Source of the DNA: Acidobacteriota bacterium
GTDB lineage: Bacteria; Acidobacteriota; Terriglobia; Bryobacterales; Bryobacteraceae
DNA length: 47,393 nt
Assembly: GCA_025350695.1 (NCBI GenBank)
Contig: JANXXI010000017.1
Location: 1 to 47,393, forward strand
Direction of reading: 5' to 3'
The notes beneath the pieces are model-generated. The model was given only the letters and a program-made list of their open reading frames with translations. It searched no databases and had not been told where the DNA came from. The position numbers and the translations under genes are program-made. Shown here piece by piece: positions 17,744 to 27,100 of this stretch. Position 1 is the stretch's first letter. Each line of letters starts with the position of its first letter.

Positions 17744-18760
17744 ATGAGACTCATAACCCTTCTCATCCTGCTTGCCTCGCCCGCGACCGCCCAGCGGAAG
17801 ACGGGAAATCCGTTGGAACACCTGCCATCAAATATCGAAATTCTAACCCACTTCGGGGAACGGGCTGACATTTCTCCGGATAACCGCCGCATCGCTTTTA
17901 TGAATAAGAGCTTCGGTGATGCGTTCGTATTCGATCTGCAAACGCGCATAATCCGCTGCCTGACCTGCAATGTGCCCGGGGCGGCTTTTCTGCGCGTCAT
18001 GCATCTAATGACAGGCGACTACATTCTTATCGGCCCCGATCACTTCGAGGACATCCATATCAGCCGCACGCGCGACAACCAACTGTGGTTTCTGGGTAAG
18101 GAGCCGGGGTCGAAGCCTGTGAAGATGAACATGAAAATGAGCGAAGGGATGGCGATTTCAAAGAAGAGCATGAAGGTTGCTTATTCGGTCCTTCCGCCGC
18201 AAGATCCCTCACTTGGCAAGGAAGCTTCGCGGATGGAGGTGGCCGAAGTAAGTGTTTCCGGCGGCCAAACGAAGTTGATTAATCGAAAAGTAGTCCACCA
18301 GAGCAAGGACGCCAATTGCCGGCTTGAGGCGCAGGACTTCTATGACAACGACACGAAGATGACATTCACATGTTACGAACCAAAGGGGCTGGGTTCGTCG
18401 ATGGGAATTGACCTTGCGACGGGAACCGTCACCAACTTGTCAAAGGCGCCAGGATCGTATAACGAAACGGAAGGAATTTTCCCTGATGGAAAATACACGC
18501 TGGTGGAAGCGGACCGGCAGTGCGAAACGCTTGGTGGGAAACGAGGTTCGGGCAACATCGACCTCTGGAAGCTCCGTCTAGACGGTACGGGCAAGGATTT
18601 TACGCGCTTAACCTACTTCAATGACTATGAGGGTGGAAAGGCGTCTAACCCCGTGGTGGCAACCGATGGCCGTTTCATGGCATTTCAGTATGCCCGAACC
18701 ACTGATCCTGCCGGCGTTGGATATGGCATCTTGATCTATTGGTTCACACCGAAGCACTAG
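17744..18760 (+). CDS. Secreted PD40/TolB-like beta-propeller protein
   Basis: 338 residues. Signal peptide MRLITLLILLASPATAQ. The mature protein has WD40-like/PD40 strand patterns typical of TolB-type propellers, for example ADISPDNRRIAFMN, GDYILIGPDHFE, EGIFPDGKYTLVEA and NPVVATDGRFMAFQYA. Several Cys (CLTCN, CRLE, CYEP, CETLGG) could form disulfides; none is a heme motif. No enzymatic domain is seen, so a ligand-binding or scaffold role in the periplasm is the most one can say. It begins 38 nt after malate synthase and ends 6 nt from the convergent asparaginase gene. Confidence 0.7.
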   Translation: MRLITLLILLASPATAQRKTGNPLEHLPSNIEILTHFGERADISPDNRRIAFMNKSFGDAFVFDLQTRIIRCLTCNVPGAAFLRVMHLMTGDYILIGPDHFEDIHISRTRDNQLWFLGKEPGSKPVKMNMKMSEGMAISKKSMKVAYSVLPPQDPSLGKEASRMEVAEVSVSGGQTKLINRKVVHQSKDANCRLEAQDFYDNDTKMTFTCYEPKGLGSSMGIDLATGTVTNLSKAPGSYNETEGIFPDGKYTLVEADRQCETLGGKRGSGNIDLWKLRLDGTGKDFTRLTYFNDYEGGKASNPVVATDGRFMAFQYARTTDPAGVGYGILIYWFTPKH

Positions 18761-18766
18761 ACTGAA

Positions 18767-19270
18767 CTACAACTGAGCCGTTTCAAAGATCCCCAATTTG
18801 CGATTCTTGCGCACATCGTTCCACGGAAAGTAGCGGCCATTCATGGCCACGTAAACGCCGGGAGAAAGTACTTGGACGAAGGCAAGCGCACAGCCGAGGT
18901 TGAACATTCCATCGGAACTACCGAACTTATAAGGAATCATCGCGCCGGTCAGGATGATGGTCTTGTTGAGCTTGGCTTTCCCCAAAACGACGGCAGTCTG
19001 TTGCATAGTATCGGTGCCGTGGGTAATCACGATATGCTTTGATTTTGCCTTCCGGCAGCGGGTAAGGATCGTCTCACGATCTGCGCCGGTCATCTCCAAA
19101 CTGTCTATCATCATTAGGTTTTCTATTTCCGTATTGAGACGGCAGCGGCCTAACTGAAGCATGTCGCCGACGTGGGTGCTTTTGAAATAAAGGGCTCCAG
19201 TGAGCTCGTTGTATTCCTTATCGAAAGTGCCGCCTGTGACCAGCAGCAAGATTGGGCTTTTCGAACTCAT
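18767..19270 (-). CDS. Single-domain asparaginase-like protein
   Basis: 167 residues, about half of a normal L-asparaginase (about 330). It covers the N-terminal domain only: TGGTFDK at 12-18 (T15 equals the nucleophile Thr12 of E. coli AsnB), S57 in the IDSLE block, HGTDTM at 84-89 (T86, D87), TGAM at 108-111 and K155 in NDVRK. So most active-site residues of this half are kept, but the C-terminal domain that completes the site in classical enzymes is absent. The frame ends cleanly at a stop, 6 nt from the convergent propeller gene, with no sign of decay. Short asparaginase-domain proteins are known in other bacteria; their activity is unclear. Cytoplasmic, no signal peptide. Confidence 0.82.
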   Translation of the reverse strand: MSSKSPILLLVTGGTFDKEYNELTGALYFKSTHVGDMLQLGRCRLNTEIENLMMIDSLEMTGADRETILTRCRKAKSKHIVITHGTDTMQQTAVVLGKAKLNKTIILTGAMIPYKFGSSDGMFNLGCALAFVQVLSPGVYVAMNGRYFPWNDVRKNRKLGIFETAQL

Positions 19271-19280
19271 TCTTCAAAAC

Positions 19281-19374
19281 TTTACAACTATGTAACTCTT
19301 CGAGACAAGGCTTTGAGTTTTCCTCAACTGAAAACCTGATAGACTGGCTGCATCTCAGCCTCGCTGTAAAGGAG
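19281..19374 (+). promoter_or_regulatory. Upstream region of first receptor: shared motif, promoter, RBS
   Basis: TTTACAACTAT (19281-19291) and GAGACAA (19302-19308) also occur in the same order before the second receptor gene at 22788. A possible promoter follows: TTGAGT (19313-19318) and TGATAG/GATAGA (19337-19343), spacing 18-19. AAAGGAG (19368-19374) is a good ribosome-binding site for ATG 19380. The first motif also lies just 11 nt from the divergent asparaginase start. Confidence 0.45.
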
Positions 19375-19379
19375 TTCTT

Positions 19380-22300
19380 ATGCGCGCACCTTGTTCGATG
19401 CGGGTTGCTTTATTGCTATCCGCGGCAGCAACACTTGCTTGCCTTAGCCATGGCCAAGCTGTTTCCATCGCGGAGGTTTCCGGGATCATTGCTGATCCCA
19501 GTGGATCCGCCATTCCCAACGCAACAATCAAGATCACGGAGACGGAAAAGGAATTCTCACGCACGGCGGCGTCCGATGCCAATGGGCTCTACTTTTTCCC
19601 GAACCTACCTGTAGGGCCGTACCGGCTTGATGTCAGCTCCAGCGGCTTTAAGGGCTACGTGCAAACTGGCATTGTGCTGCAGGTTGGCAACAAGGTTACG
19701 GTGAACGTGACCATGCAGGTAGGAAACGTTTCCGAACATATTGAAGTTTCCGCGCAGGCCAACATGGTGGAGACGCAGAACAACACGATTTCGCAAGTGA
19801 TCGACGCGCAACGTATTACCGAGTTGCCTCTGAATGGGCGTCAACCCACGCAGCTGATTCTGCTTTCGGGAGCGGCGGTTGCGGCTCCAGGCGGTGGGAT
19901 GGTGGGCAGCAAGAACTACTTCAGCTCCGTCACAATTTCCGTAGCCGGCGGCCAAGCGAATGGCATCAACTACCTTTTAGATGGCGGCGATCACAACGAT
20001 TCGATGACCAACGTAAACCTGCCGCTGCCCTTCCCGGACTCTTTGCAGGAATTCAGCGTACAGACCAGCGCCCTGCCGGCGCGCTATGGTTTGCACCCGG
20101 GCGCGGTGGTGAACGCCGTGACGAAATCGGGAACGAATGCATTTCATGGGAGCTTGTTTGAGTTTCTTCGCAACGGCAATCTAAACGCGCGCAACACGTT
20201 CGCCACAAGGCACGACACCTTGAAGCGCAACCAATTCGGTGGTACGGCGGGCAGCAAGATCATTCGGGACAAACTGTTTTTCTTCGGCGGATTCCAAGGC
20301 ACGCGTCAGCGTAGCGACCCGCCGCAGACCACTAGTTACGTTCCGACTCCAGCCGTACTAGCAGGCAACTTCGCAGCCATCGATAGCGCCGCTTGCATCT
20401 CTGCTGGAAACCGCAATTTGCGCGACCCGTTATCGGGAGCGCTGTTCCCCGGCAATCAAATCCCGGTTTCACGCTTCAACGCACAAGCAGTTGGCTTGGC
20501 GACGAAGTATATACCCACATCCAACGATCCATGCGGCAAGGTTGTTTACGGCATCCCAACCACGGGCGACGAAGAACAAATGATCGGACGCATCGACTGG
20601 TTGCAGAACGAAAAACATACACTTTACGGCCGTTACTTTCTGGCGCAATACAAGAACCCACCCGTGTACGACGGTAAGAGCGCGTTGACCACGACGGCGC
20701 CTGGGAATTGGGAGCGCGCCCAAACAATTACCGTGGGCGATAACTATTCGTTCAGCTCGACAACTTTGAATGCGTTCCATGCGACCTTTAGCCGCCGACG
20801 TGACAATCGTGGCGTGGCTCCTGATTATTTCAGCCCCAAGGACATCGGCCTGAATGTCTTTTCTCCCATCAAGAACTTTACCCAGGTTGCGGTGAGTAAT
20901 TATTGGAGCATAGGCTGCGGTACTTGCTCTCCGGGACACTTCAACACGAACTCTCTCCATTTGGCCGATGACATCGATATCATCCGAGGCAAGCATCAAA
21001 TCTCGTTTGGTGTCGACTTCCTCCGCGATCAATTTAACTTCATCAACGGCTACATTCAAAACGGCTCCTTTACCTTTGCCGGTCAAGGCAGCGGCCCGTC
21101 TACTAGCGATTCGCTAGCCGACTTTATGTTGGGGCTGCCAAGCGGTTTCACCCAGTCGAACCAACTGGAATTCGCTACCCGCGCCCCGGTGTTCGCCGCT
21201 TACGTTCAGGATCAGATTCGTGTGTCGAAGCGATTGACGATTAATCTAGGATTGCGCTTTGAACCTTCGTTCGCGGCCTATGATTACTTTGGCCGTGGCA
21301 CCAGCTTTAACGAGGCCAATTTCAAATCAGGCAAGCGCAGTGCCGTATTCCCGAACTCGCCCCCTGGCCTTTTGTTCTACGGCGATGAGGGCATTCCGAA
21401 AGCGTACTTCCATAACAAGATTGGCTTGTTTTCTCCTCGCTTCGGTAGTGTGTGGGATATAACCGGTAAAGGTAAGCAAACTCTTCGCGTCTCGGCTGCA
21501 ATTCTTCGAGACACGGCCGAGCTTTTCTATTCCGAACGGTTGACGACAAATGCTCCATATGGATCGGCGATTGACATCCCCTTCCCCACCGGTGGCTTCA
21601 CCAATCCTTATGCTGGTTACCCGGGCGGCAATCCTTTCCCTCTGCCGTCACCACCGCCTAAGACTCTAACCTTCCCGGCTTACAGCGTGCTGGTGGACAT
21701 GCCGCTGGACACCAAGCCGACCTACACGATGCAATGGAATGTCAGCTACCAGAATGAATTCGCCAAGAACTGGTTGGGTTCCATAAGCTACCTGGGCAAC
21801 AAGACCACGCATGTTTGGATTGGGGAAGAAATCAATCCGGCGGTGAATACCATTCCTGGCGCTTCAACCGGCAACACCAATCAGCGGCGGTTATTGTACT
21901 TGGCGAACCCGGTCACTGGATCGAACTATGCCAGCATCGTACGATCCGAACAAGGAGCAAATTCGCACTACAACGGCCTGCTAACTTCGGTGCAACATCG
22001 CATGGCGAACAACTTCACCGCGCTGTTTAACTTCACTTGGTCTCACTGCACAAGCGATGGTGACTTCGGCGGAGAACTGGCCGGAAACTATTATTCCGAT
22101 CCAAATAATCGCGGCCTCGATCGTGGCAACTGCAACTTCGACGTACGCCGCGTGGCAAATACTTCGCTGGTGGCGCTAAGCCCATTCAAGAGCGGCGTGA
22201 TTGGGAAAGTGTTGGGTGGCTGGCAGTTTGCTCCTATTGTGAGCATGGCTAGCGGTATCGCCATCAATGTCACCGCCGGGCGTGATAATACGTTGACGGG

Positions 22301-22652
22301 CATTGGCCTGGACCGGCCAAATCTAGTGTTGCCTGAGGCGAAGTCGATTGATCCTAATCCGCGAGTGTTTTTCAACGCCGCGGCTTTTGCACAAAACCCG
22401 AACGGAACGTTTGGCAACCTGGGGCGAACGGCTTTTCACGGACCGGGACGTATCAACTTCGACGCATCGGTCAGCCGGTCGTTCCGTTTCCATGAACGTT
22501 ACCGATTGGAATCCCGCTTTGAAGCTTTCAACGCGATCAACCATACAAACTACAACAATCCGGCGACGGGACTAACGTCCTCAACATTTGGAAAAATCAC
22601 TGGAGCAGCCGAACCACGGATCCTACAACTTAGTATGAAGTTCCATTATTGA
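19380..22652 (+). CDS. Oar-like TonB-dependent receptor (1)
   Basis: 1,090 residues. Signal peptide MRAPCSMRVALLLSAAATLACLSHGQ, then a carboxypeptidase-regulatory-like domain (about 30-115, SGIIADPSGSAIPNATIKIT and LPVGPYRLDVSSSGF), a plug-like region (about 130-250, ELPLNGRQPTQLILLSGA, NYLLDGGDHND, VNAVTKSGTNAFHGSLFEF), and a large outer-membrane beta-barrel ending FGKITGAAEPRILQLSMKFHY with a terminal aromatic residue. This is the Oar/CarboxypepD_reg class expanded in Acidobacteria. Members import or bind polymers or other large substrates using TonB energy, but the ligand cannot be told. Start fixed by AAAGGAG 5 nt upstream. A second receptor follows after 135 bp with its own promoter-like sequence. 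Confidence 0.92.
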   Translation: MRAPCSMRVALLLSAAATLACLSHGQAVSIAEVSGIIADPSGSAIPNATIKITETEKEFSRTAASDANGLYFFPNLPVGPYRLDVSSSGFKGYVQTGIVLQVGNKVTVNVTMQVGNVSEHIEVSAQANMVETQNNTISQVIDAQRITELPLNGRQPTQLILLSGAAVAAPGGGMVGSKNYFSSVTISVAGGQANGINYLLDGGDHNDSMTNVNLPLPFPDSLQEFSVQTSALPARYGLHPGAVVNAVTKSGTNAFHGSLFEFLRNGNLNARNTFATRHDTLKRNQFGGTAGSKIIRDKLFFFGGFQGTRQRSDPPQTTSYVPTPAVLAGNFAAIDSAACISAGNRNLRDPLSGALFPGNQIPVSRFNAQAVGLATKYIPTSNDPCGKVVYGIPTTGDEEQMIGRIDWLQNEKHTLYGRYFLAQYKNPPVYDGKSALTTTAPGNWERAQTITVGDNYSFSSTTLNAFHATFSRRRDNRGVAPDYFSPKDIGLNVFSPIKNFTQVAVSNYWSIGCGTCSPGHFNTNSLHLADDIDIIRGKHQISFGVDFLRDQFNFINGYIQNGSFTFAGQGSGPSTSDSLADFMLGLPSGFTQSNQLEFATRAPVFAAYVQDQIRVSKRLTINLGLRFEPSFAAYDYFGRGTSFNEANFKSGKRSAVFPNSPPGLLFYGDEGIPKAYFHNKIGLFSPRFGSVWDITGKGKQTLRVSAAILRDTAELFYSERLTTNAPYGSAIDIPFPTGGFTNPYAGYPGGNPFPLPSPPPKTLTFPAYSVLVDMPLDTKPTYTMQWNVSYQNEFAKNWLGSISYLGNKTTHVWIGEEINPAVNTIPGASTGNTNQRRLLYLANPVTGSNYASIVRSEQGANSHYNGLLTSVQHRMANNFTALFNFTWSHCTSDGDFGGELAGNYYSDPNNRGLDRGNCNFDVRRVANTSLVALSPFKSGVIGKVLGGWQFAPIVSMASGIAINVTAGRDNTLTGIGLDRPNLVLPEAKSIDPNPRVFFNAAAFAQNPNGTFGNLGRTAFHGPGRINFDASVSRSFRFHERYRLESRFEAFNAINHTNYNNPATGLTSSTFGKITGAAEPRILQLSMKFHY

Positions 22653-22673
22653 CGGTCGCTCTCGTGGATGAAG

Positions 22674-22780
22674 TTTACAACTATTGAGACAACCTTAAGC
22701 GTTTCGGTAAGAAAGACCGATTGACTTAAACATTTCCATTGCGTTATCTATATTAGAACCCTTTTTTTTTGCCAGGGAGG
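22674..22780 (+). promoter_or_regulatory. Promoter region of second receptor, with shared motif
   Basis: TTTACAACTAT (22674-22684) and GAGACAA (22686-22692) repeat the motif found before the first receptor. Then TTGACT (22721-22726) and TTATCT/TATCTA (22744-22750) form a good sigma70-type promoter with spacing 17 or 18. A run of nine T precedes AGGGAGG (22774-22780), the ribosome-binding site of ATG 22788. Confidence 0.6.
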
Positions 22781-22787
22781 CAAACCT

Positions 22788-25700
22788 ATGCAATCACGTC
22801 TCGCGGCCCTTGTTGGTGTGGCATTCCTTTTATTGCCGATTCACGCTCAAGATTCACGCGCGAAAGTTCAAGGTCTCGTCACTGACGCATCTAATGCCGT
22901 CATTGCCGGAGCCAACGTACAACTACTAAACGAAAATACGGGCGTTCATGTTACCGCCAATACCAACGGCTCGGGCCAATACCTTTTCGATTTTGTCATT
23001 CCTGGCACTTACTCGGTGACGGTGGAACTGCAAGGTTTCCGCAAGTATGTGCAGAAAACAATTCTGGTGCAGGCTCGCGGTGACGTTACGGTGAACGCGG
23101 CCCTGGAATTGGGCTCAACTAGAGAGTCAGTGACAGTGGAAGCCGCTCCCATTGCGGTGCAGTTCAACACATCGACTATGGGATTAACGTTGGACACGAA
23201 GATGACCAACCAATTGCCGATCATCCATCGGAATCCGTTCTTGCTGGCGACCTTGAACCCGGCAACGGTGCTGCGCTCGTCGACCGAACAGAGCCCGTTC
23301 CATCACTGGGCGGCTTCGCAGATCGACGTGGGGGGTAACACTTCCACTAAGAACGACATTGTCATGGACGGTTCCCCTTCCATGACCACGCAGAAATCAT
23401 CCTATACGCCTCCCATGGATGCAGTGTCGGAAGTGAATTTGCAACAGAACGCGATTGACGCTGAATTTGGACATTCCGCCGGCGGCGTACTCAGCGTTTC
23501 GATGAAGTCGGGTACGAATGAATTTCACGGCAGCGCCTATTACTTTGGCCGGAACCCAGCCCTGAACGCAGCGGCGAATTCCTTGAATCATACTCCGAAC
23601 TTGACCAAGCAGCATACTTGGGGCGGCGTAATTGGCGGCCCGATTAAGAAAAACAAACTGTTCACGTTTTTCTCCTATGAAGGTTGGCGGACTATTAACC
23701 CACTTACGGTGCAATCCTCCTTGCCCACCGCTGCTGAGCGCACTGGCGACTTCTCAAAGTCCGTCCTGCCCGACGGACGAACGTTGCGTCAAATCTGGGA
23801 CCCATTCTCAACGATTACCAATGGAAACACAGTTACCCGAACGCCGTTTGCCAACAACATCATTCCAGCCAATCGGATTGACCCCACCTCGAAAATCATC
23901 ATGGCGGATTTGTACCAAGCAAACAACCCTGGCCGTGATGCCTCCGGGTTGAACAATTTTGCTACCGATTACGCCAACCGTTTCAAGTACTGGAATTTTT
24001 CCGATCGCGTGGATTACAACGCATCGGACCGATTGAAGATTTTCGGCCGCTACAATCAGTTCCGTACCTTTACCCGTTCCGATGACTACACCGGCGGTTC
24101 TCCAGCATGGCAAGTTGACGGATCAAAGCGTCACGCCCGCAGCTTTTCGGGTGATGCCGTTTACACCCTGAATTCCACCACATTGGTAAATGTTCGAGGC
24201 GCCTACAACGGCATTGTGGATTCCTTCGGGGTTCCCGACAAGACCTTGAAAGAAAGTGATCTGACCCGCTTCTGGGGCAGCAACACTTTCTACAAACCCT
24301 ACCTCAAAGAGACGCCGGACATCTACTACCCGGGTGTAAGCGTGAACCAATTGAACACAACCAGCCTTGGCAGAACTGGTTACTGGTTCCAGGAGCCGAA
24401 CAGCTTCAATGTGGAAGCAAAAATGTCCAAGAACATCGGTCGGCACTTCACCAAATTTGGCGGAGAATATCGCAGGGAAAACGTGAACGCGGCCCGGCCA
24501 AAATTGTTTAACTTCAATTTCAATGCCGCGCTAACCGCTGACACCTATTTGAGCCCAACAACGGCAACAAAGGGGAACGGTTGGGCAACGTTCCTGTTGG
24601 GCGCCATCGACAATGGATCTAACTTCGCCTCTATTCCCATCCAACGGCCGCGGAACAATTTCTACGGTTTCTTCTTCCTGGACGATTACAAAGTCAACAG
24701 CCGCTTGACGTTGAACCTGGGCCTTCGTTGGGAATACTTTAGCCCACTTTATGATTCGGAACTTCGTCAATCTAGGTTTCTCGACCTGAACACTCCGATT
24801 GCAGAATTTCAAGGGGCCAAGGCGCCGGTACTACCTGCGGCGGTTACAGCGCTGCGCACGGCAGCCCCAATTTACAATGGAGCTTGGCAGTTCACCGATA
24901 GCAACAACCCCGGGTCATGGAATCCGCAAAAAAACTTGTTCATGCCTCGCGTTGGCTTGGCCTACAAGCTGAATAACGCTACAGCAATTCGCGCTGGTTG
25001 GGCTCGTTACATTGTCCCTTCTACCCTAACAGACGGGTTAGATATTTTAGGTAGTATTAGTCTTCCCGGTTTTGACGCCACCACTGCTGGCCTTGCCCCC
25101 TTACAGGGTGTTCCGCAATCAACTTTGGCGAATCCGTTTCCGAGCGGCTTGGTTCCAATAACTGGAAAGACGTTTGGGACCTATACCAATCTAGGGGGTC
25201 CGGCAAGCTGGTACACACAGAACATAAACTCCACAATAAACGACCGGTTCAACATCAGCGTGCAACGCCAATTGCCTTACAAGATGCTTGCTGACGTTAC
25301 CTTTTTCATGAACCTTGGTAACAATGCGCCACTCACTTGGGATTATAACCAGGTAGATCCGCGCATTGGCTTCAAGGCGCAGAACGCAACAACGGCAACC
25401 GTGCCCAATCCGTTCTTCAACGCTCTGCCGCTTGAAAAAATGCCCGGACAGTTGCGGACACAGGCCAGCATTTCGGTGAGTGAATTGTTACGCCCGTATC
25501 CGCAGTATGGCGCTTTGACCGAAAGGCTTGTAGGTGGATTGGAGAATCGCTACAAAGCTCTGCAAATCCAGGTGCAGCGGCCTTTCACCAACGGCTTCAA
25601 CTTTGTGTTGGGCTACAATTACAATTCTGAAAAGAATCTGGAGTTCTACGACAACGTGGATTATTACGATCTGAAGTCGTCGTATCAGCCAGGACGTAAT

Positions 25701-26222
25701 CCGAAACAACGCTTAACTAGCGCGGCTATTTACGAATTACCGTTCGGCAAGGGCCGCAAGATGTTGAACAATGCAAACGGATTAGTTGACGGTGTGTTGG
25801 GCGGTTGGTCTCTCAGCGGCTTGTACCAGATCAACTCCGGCCAATTCCTTCGTTTTGGCGGAATGCTTGTGAGCGGCGATCCAACTATTTCGACGCCAAC
25901 CAACGGTCAGTGGTTTGACACAACGAAGTTTGCACGGCTGCCTGCGTTCACCAGACGAGAGAATCCGCTGCAATATTCGGGACTGAAAGGTCCTCGCTAT
26001 GCCAACACTGACTTAACACTTGGCAAGGTTTTCCCTATCCGCAAGATCAGCGAAAACTTCAAGTTCGAGTTTAAGCTGGAGGCATACAACGTGACCAACA
26101 GCTTCACCGGCGCCGATCCTGGCACCGACGTGAACGCTGCCTCCACGTTTGGCAAGATTACGGCGCAACGCGGCGGGATTCTTGGCAGACAGCTTCAATT
26201 TAGCGGGAAGTTCTCGTTCTAA
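22788..26222 (+). CDS. Oar-like TonB-dependent receptor (2)
   Basis: 1,144 residues. Signal peptide MQSRLAALVGVAFLLLPIHAQ, then a carboxypeptidase-regulatory domain (about 25-115, VQGLVTDASNAVIAGANVQL, VIPGTYSVTVELQGF), a plug region (GNTSTKNDIVMDGSPS, GVLSVSMKSGTNEFHGSAYYF) and a barrel that ends STFGKIT..GRQLQFSGKFSF with a terminal Phe. It is clearly a paralogue of the first receptor but not a recent copy, since sequence identity is confined to family motifs. It has its own promoter and a strong ribosome-binding site. It is followed 2 nt later by the frame of a heptaheme cytochrome and 23 nt later by an intrinsic terminator, so the two genes may be coupled. Ligand unknown. Confidence 0.92.
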   Translation: MQSRLAALVGVAFLLLPIHAQDSRAKVQGLVTDASNAVIAGANVQLLNENTGVHVTANTNGSGQYLFDFVIPGTYSVTVELQGFRKYVQKTILVQARGDVTVNAALELGSTRESVTVEAAPIAVQFNTSTMGLTLDTKMTNQLPIIHRNPFLLATLNPATVLRSSTEQSPFHHWAASQIDVGGNTSTKNDIVMDGSPSMTTQKSSYTPPMDAVSEVNLQQNAIDAEFGHSAGGVLSVSMKSGTNEFHGSAYYFGRNPALNAAANSLNHTPNLTKQHTWGGVIGGPIKKNKLFTFFSYEGWRTINPLTVQSSLPTAAERTGDFSKSVLPDGRTLRQIWDPFSTITNGNTVTRTPFANNIIPANRIDPTSKIIMADLYQANNPGRDASGLNNFATDYANRFKYWNFSDRVDYNASDRLKIFGRYNQFRTFTRSDDYTGGSPAWQVDGSKRHARSFSGDAVYTLNSTTLVNVRGAYNGIVDSFGVPDKTLKESDLTRFWGSNTFYKPYLKETPDIYYPGVSVNQLNTTSLGRTGYWFQEPNSFNVEAKMSKNIGRHFTKFGGEYRRENVNAARPKLFNFNFNAALTADTYLSPTTATKGNGWATFLLGAIDNGSNFASIPIQRPRNNFYGFFFLDDYKVNSRLTLNLGLRWEYFSPLYDSELRQSRFLDLNTPIAEFQGAKAPVLPAAVTALRTAAPIYNGAWQFTDSNNPGSWNPQKNLFMPRVGLAYKLNNATAIRAGWARYIVPSTLTDGLDILGSISLPGFDATTAGLAPLQGVPQSTLANPFPSGLVPITGKTFGTYTNLGGPASWYTQNINSTINDRFNISVQRQLPYKMLADVTFFMNLGNNAPLTWDYNQVDPRIGFKAQNATTATVPNPFFNALPLEKMPGQLRTQASISVSELLRPYPQYGALTERLVGGLENRYKALQIQVQRPFTNGFNFVLGYNYNSEKNLEFYDNVDYYDLKSSYQPGRNPKQRLTSAAIYELPFGKGRKMLNNANGLVDGVLGGWSLSGLYQINSGQFLRFGGMLVSGDPTISTPTNGQWFDTTKFARLPAFTRRENPLQYSGLKGPRYANTDLTLGKVFPIRKISENFKFEFKLEAYNVTNSFTGADPGTDVNAASTFGKITAQRGGILGRQLQFSGKFSF

Positions 26223-26224
26223 CT

Positions 26225-27100
26225 GTGCTTTATTCGAGCATTACGAAAAAAGGTGGGCGTCTAACGCTCACCCTTTTTTTATTGGGTTCGACATTTTTAT
26301 TTGGGCAGTATGCGGGATCGGAAGCATGCAAGGCTTGCCATGCCCAGCAGTGGGATGGACAGGCAAAATCAGGGCATGCCAAGGCACTCTCGCGAAACGC
26401 AACGACTTGGAATTTCGGGGCTGGGATACAGGCCATCACGCCCGTCAGCCAGTTAGATGATCAGTTTTACCTGGAGCATGGGCAAAGCGATTTCAAGGGT
26501 GTGAAAGCCAAGACTCCAGGGCATGTGAACACTGACGGCGTGAAGTATCGAATCACCGATCCTGGGTCACAAATCATGAAGTGCTTCCAATGCCACTCCA
26601 CCGGACCGCTGACGCTGACCGCGGATTTCGCCATTCAGCCGACCGAACTGGGCGTGCGTTGCGAATCGTGCCATGGACCTGGAGCGGAGCACATCGAACG
26701 CGGCGGAGCGAAGACCGCGATCTTCAACCCAGGCCAATTGAACGGCTCGGCGATGAATGATTACTGCGGCAGTTGCCACCGCAAGCCGGGCGAGGATACC
26801 GATTGGCGCGAAGCGTGGAACGTGCGTCACCAGCCGATCTATCTGAATCAGAGTAAGTGCTTCCAGAAATCAGAAGGCGCCTTAACGTGCATCAGTTGCC
26901 ACAAACCACACGAAGCGTTGGCCAGAAGCGGGTACGATGCTGTTTGCTCTGGGTGCCATGCCAAGCCCGCACACAAGGCCGTGGCGGTGGCGGGTAAGAC
27001 TTGTGTTGGCTGCCACATGCCAGTTGTAAAGCCGCAGCCCAACCTTGGATTCACGAATCACTGGATCGGTATTTACCGCAAAGGCCCATTACGGCCGTAG
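26225..27100 (+). CDS. Heptaheme c-type cytochrome (cytochrome c554-like)
   Basis: 291 residues with seven CxxCH motifs: CKACH (35-39), CFQCH, CESCH, CGSCH, CISCH, CSGCH and CVGCH. The N-terminal pattern GSEACKACHAQQWDGQAKSGHAKAL resembles multiheme cytochromes of the C554 type, which carry electrons in the periplasm. The signal peptide is KKGGRLTLTLFLLGSTFLFG, so the GTG at 26225, 2 nt after the receptor stop, seems to be the true start. A TTG at 26282 is the only later option and would cut the signal. Unusually, codons 8-19 coincide with a terminator hairpin (26246-26280). The 3' end overlaps the convergent TPR gene by 12 nt. Partner of the receptor or of the di-heme peroxidase operon opposite (inference). 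Confidence 0.85.
   Translation: MLYSSITKKGGRLTLTLFLLGSTFLFGQYAGSEACKACHAQQWDGQAKSGHAKALSRNATTWNFGAGIQAITPVSQLDDQFYLEHGQSDFKGVKAKTPGHVNTDGVKYRITDPGSQIMKCFQCHSTGPLTLTADFAIQPTELGVRCESCHGPGAEHIERGGAKTAIFNPGQLNGSAMNDYCGSCHRKPGEDTDWREAWNVRHQPIYLNQSKCFQKSEGALTCISCHKPHEALARSGYDAVCSGCHAKPAHKAVAVAGKTCVGCHMPVVKPQPNLGFTNHWIGIYRKGPLRP
26246..26280. terminator. Intrinsic terminator inside the cytochrome signal-peptide codons
   Basis: An A-run, an 8-bp stem (GGTGGGCG 26252-26259, CGCTCACC 26265-26272, one G-T pair), a 5-nt loop and a T-run (26274-26280). It has the full form of a bidirectional intrinsic terminator for the receptor transcript, yet it also encodes K8 to about L19 of the cytochrome. Confidence 0.75.

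Noticed and set aside
20469-21086. 205-codon antisense frame in the first receptor
   Set aside because: It is a codon-bias shadow of the receptor, and no motif is seen.
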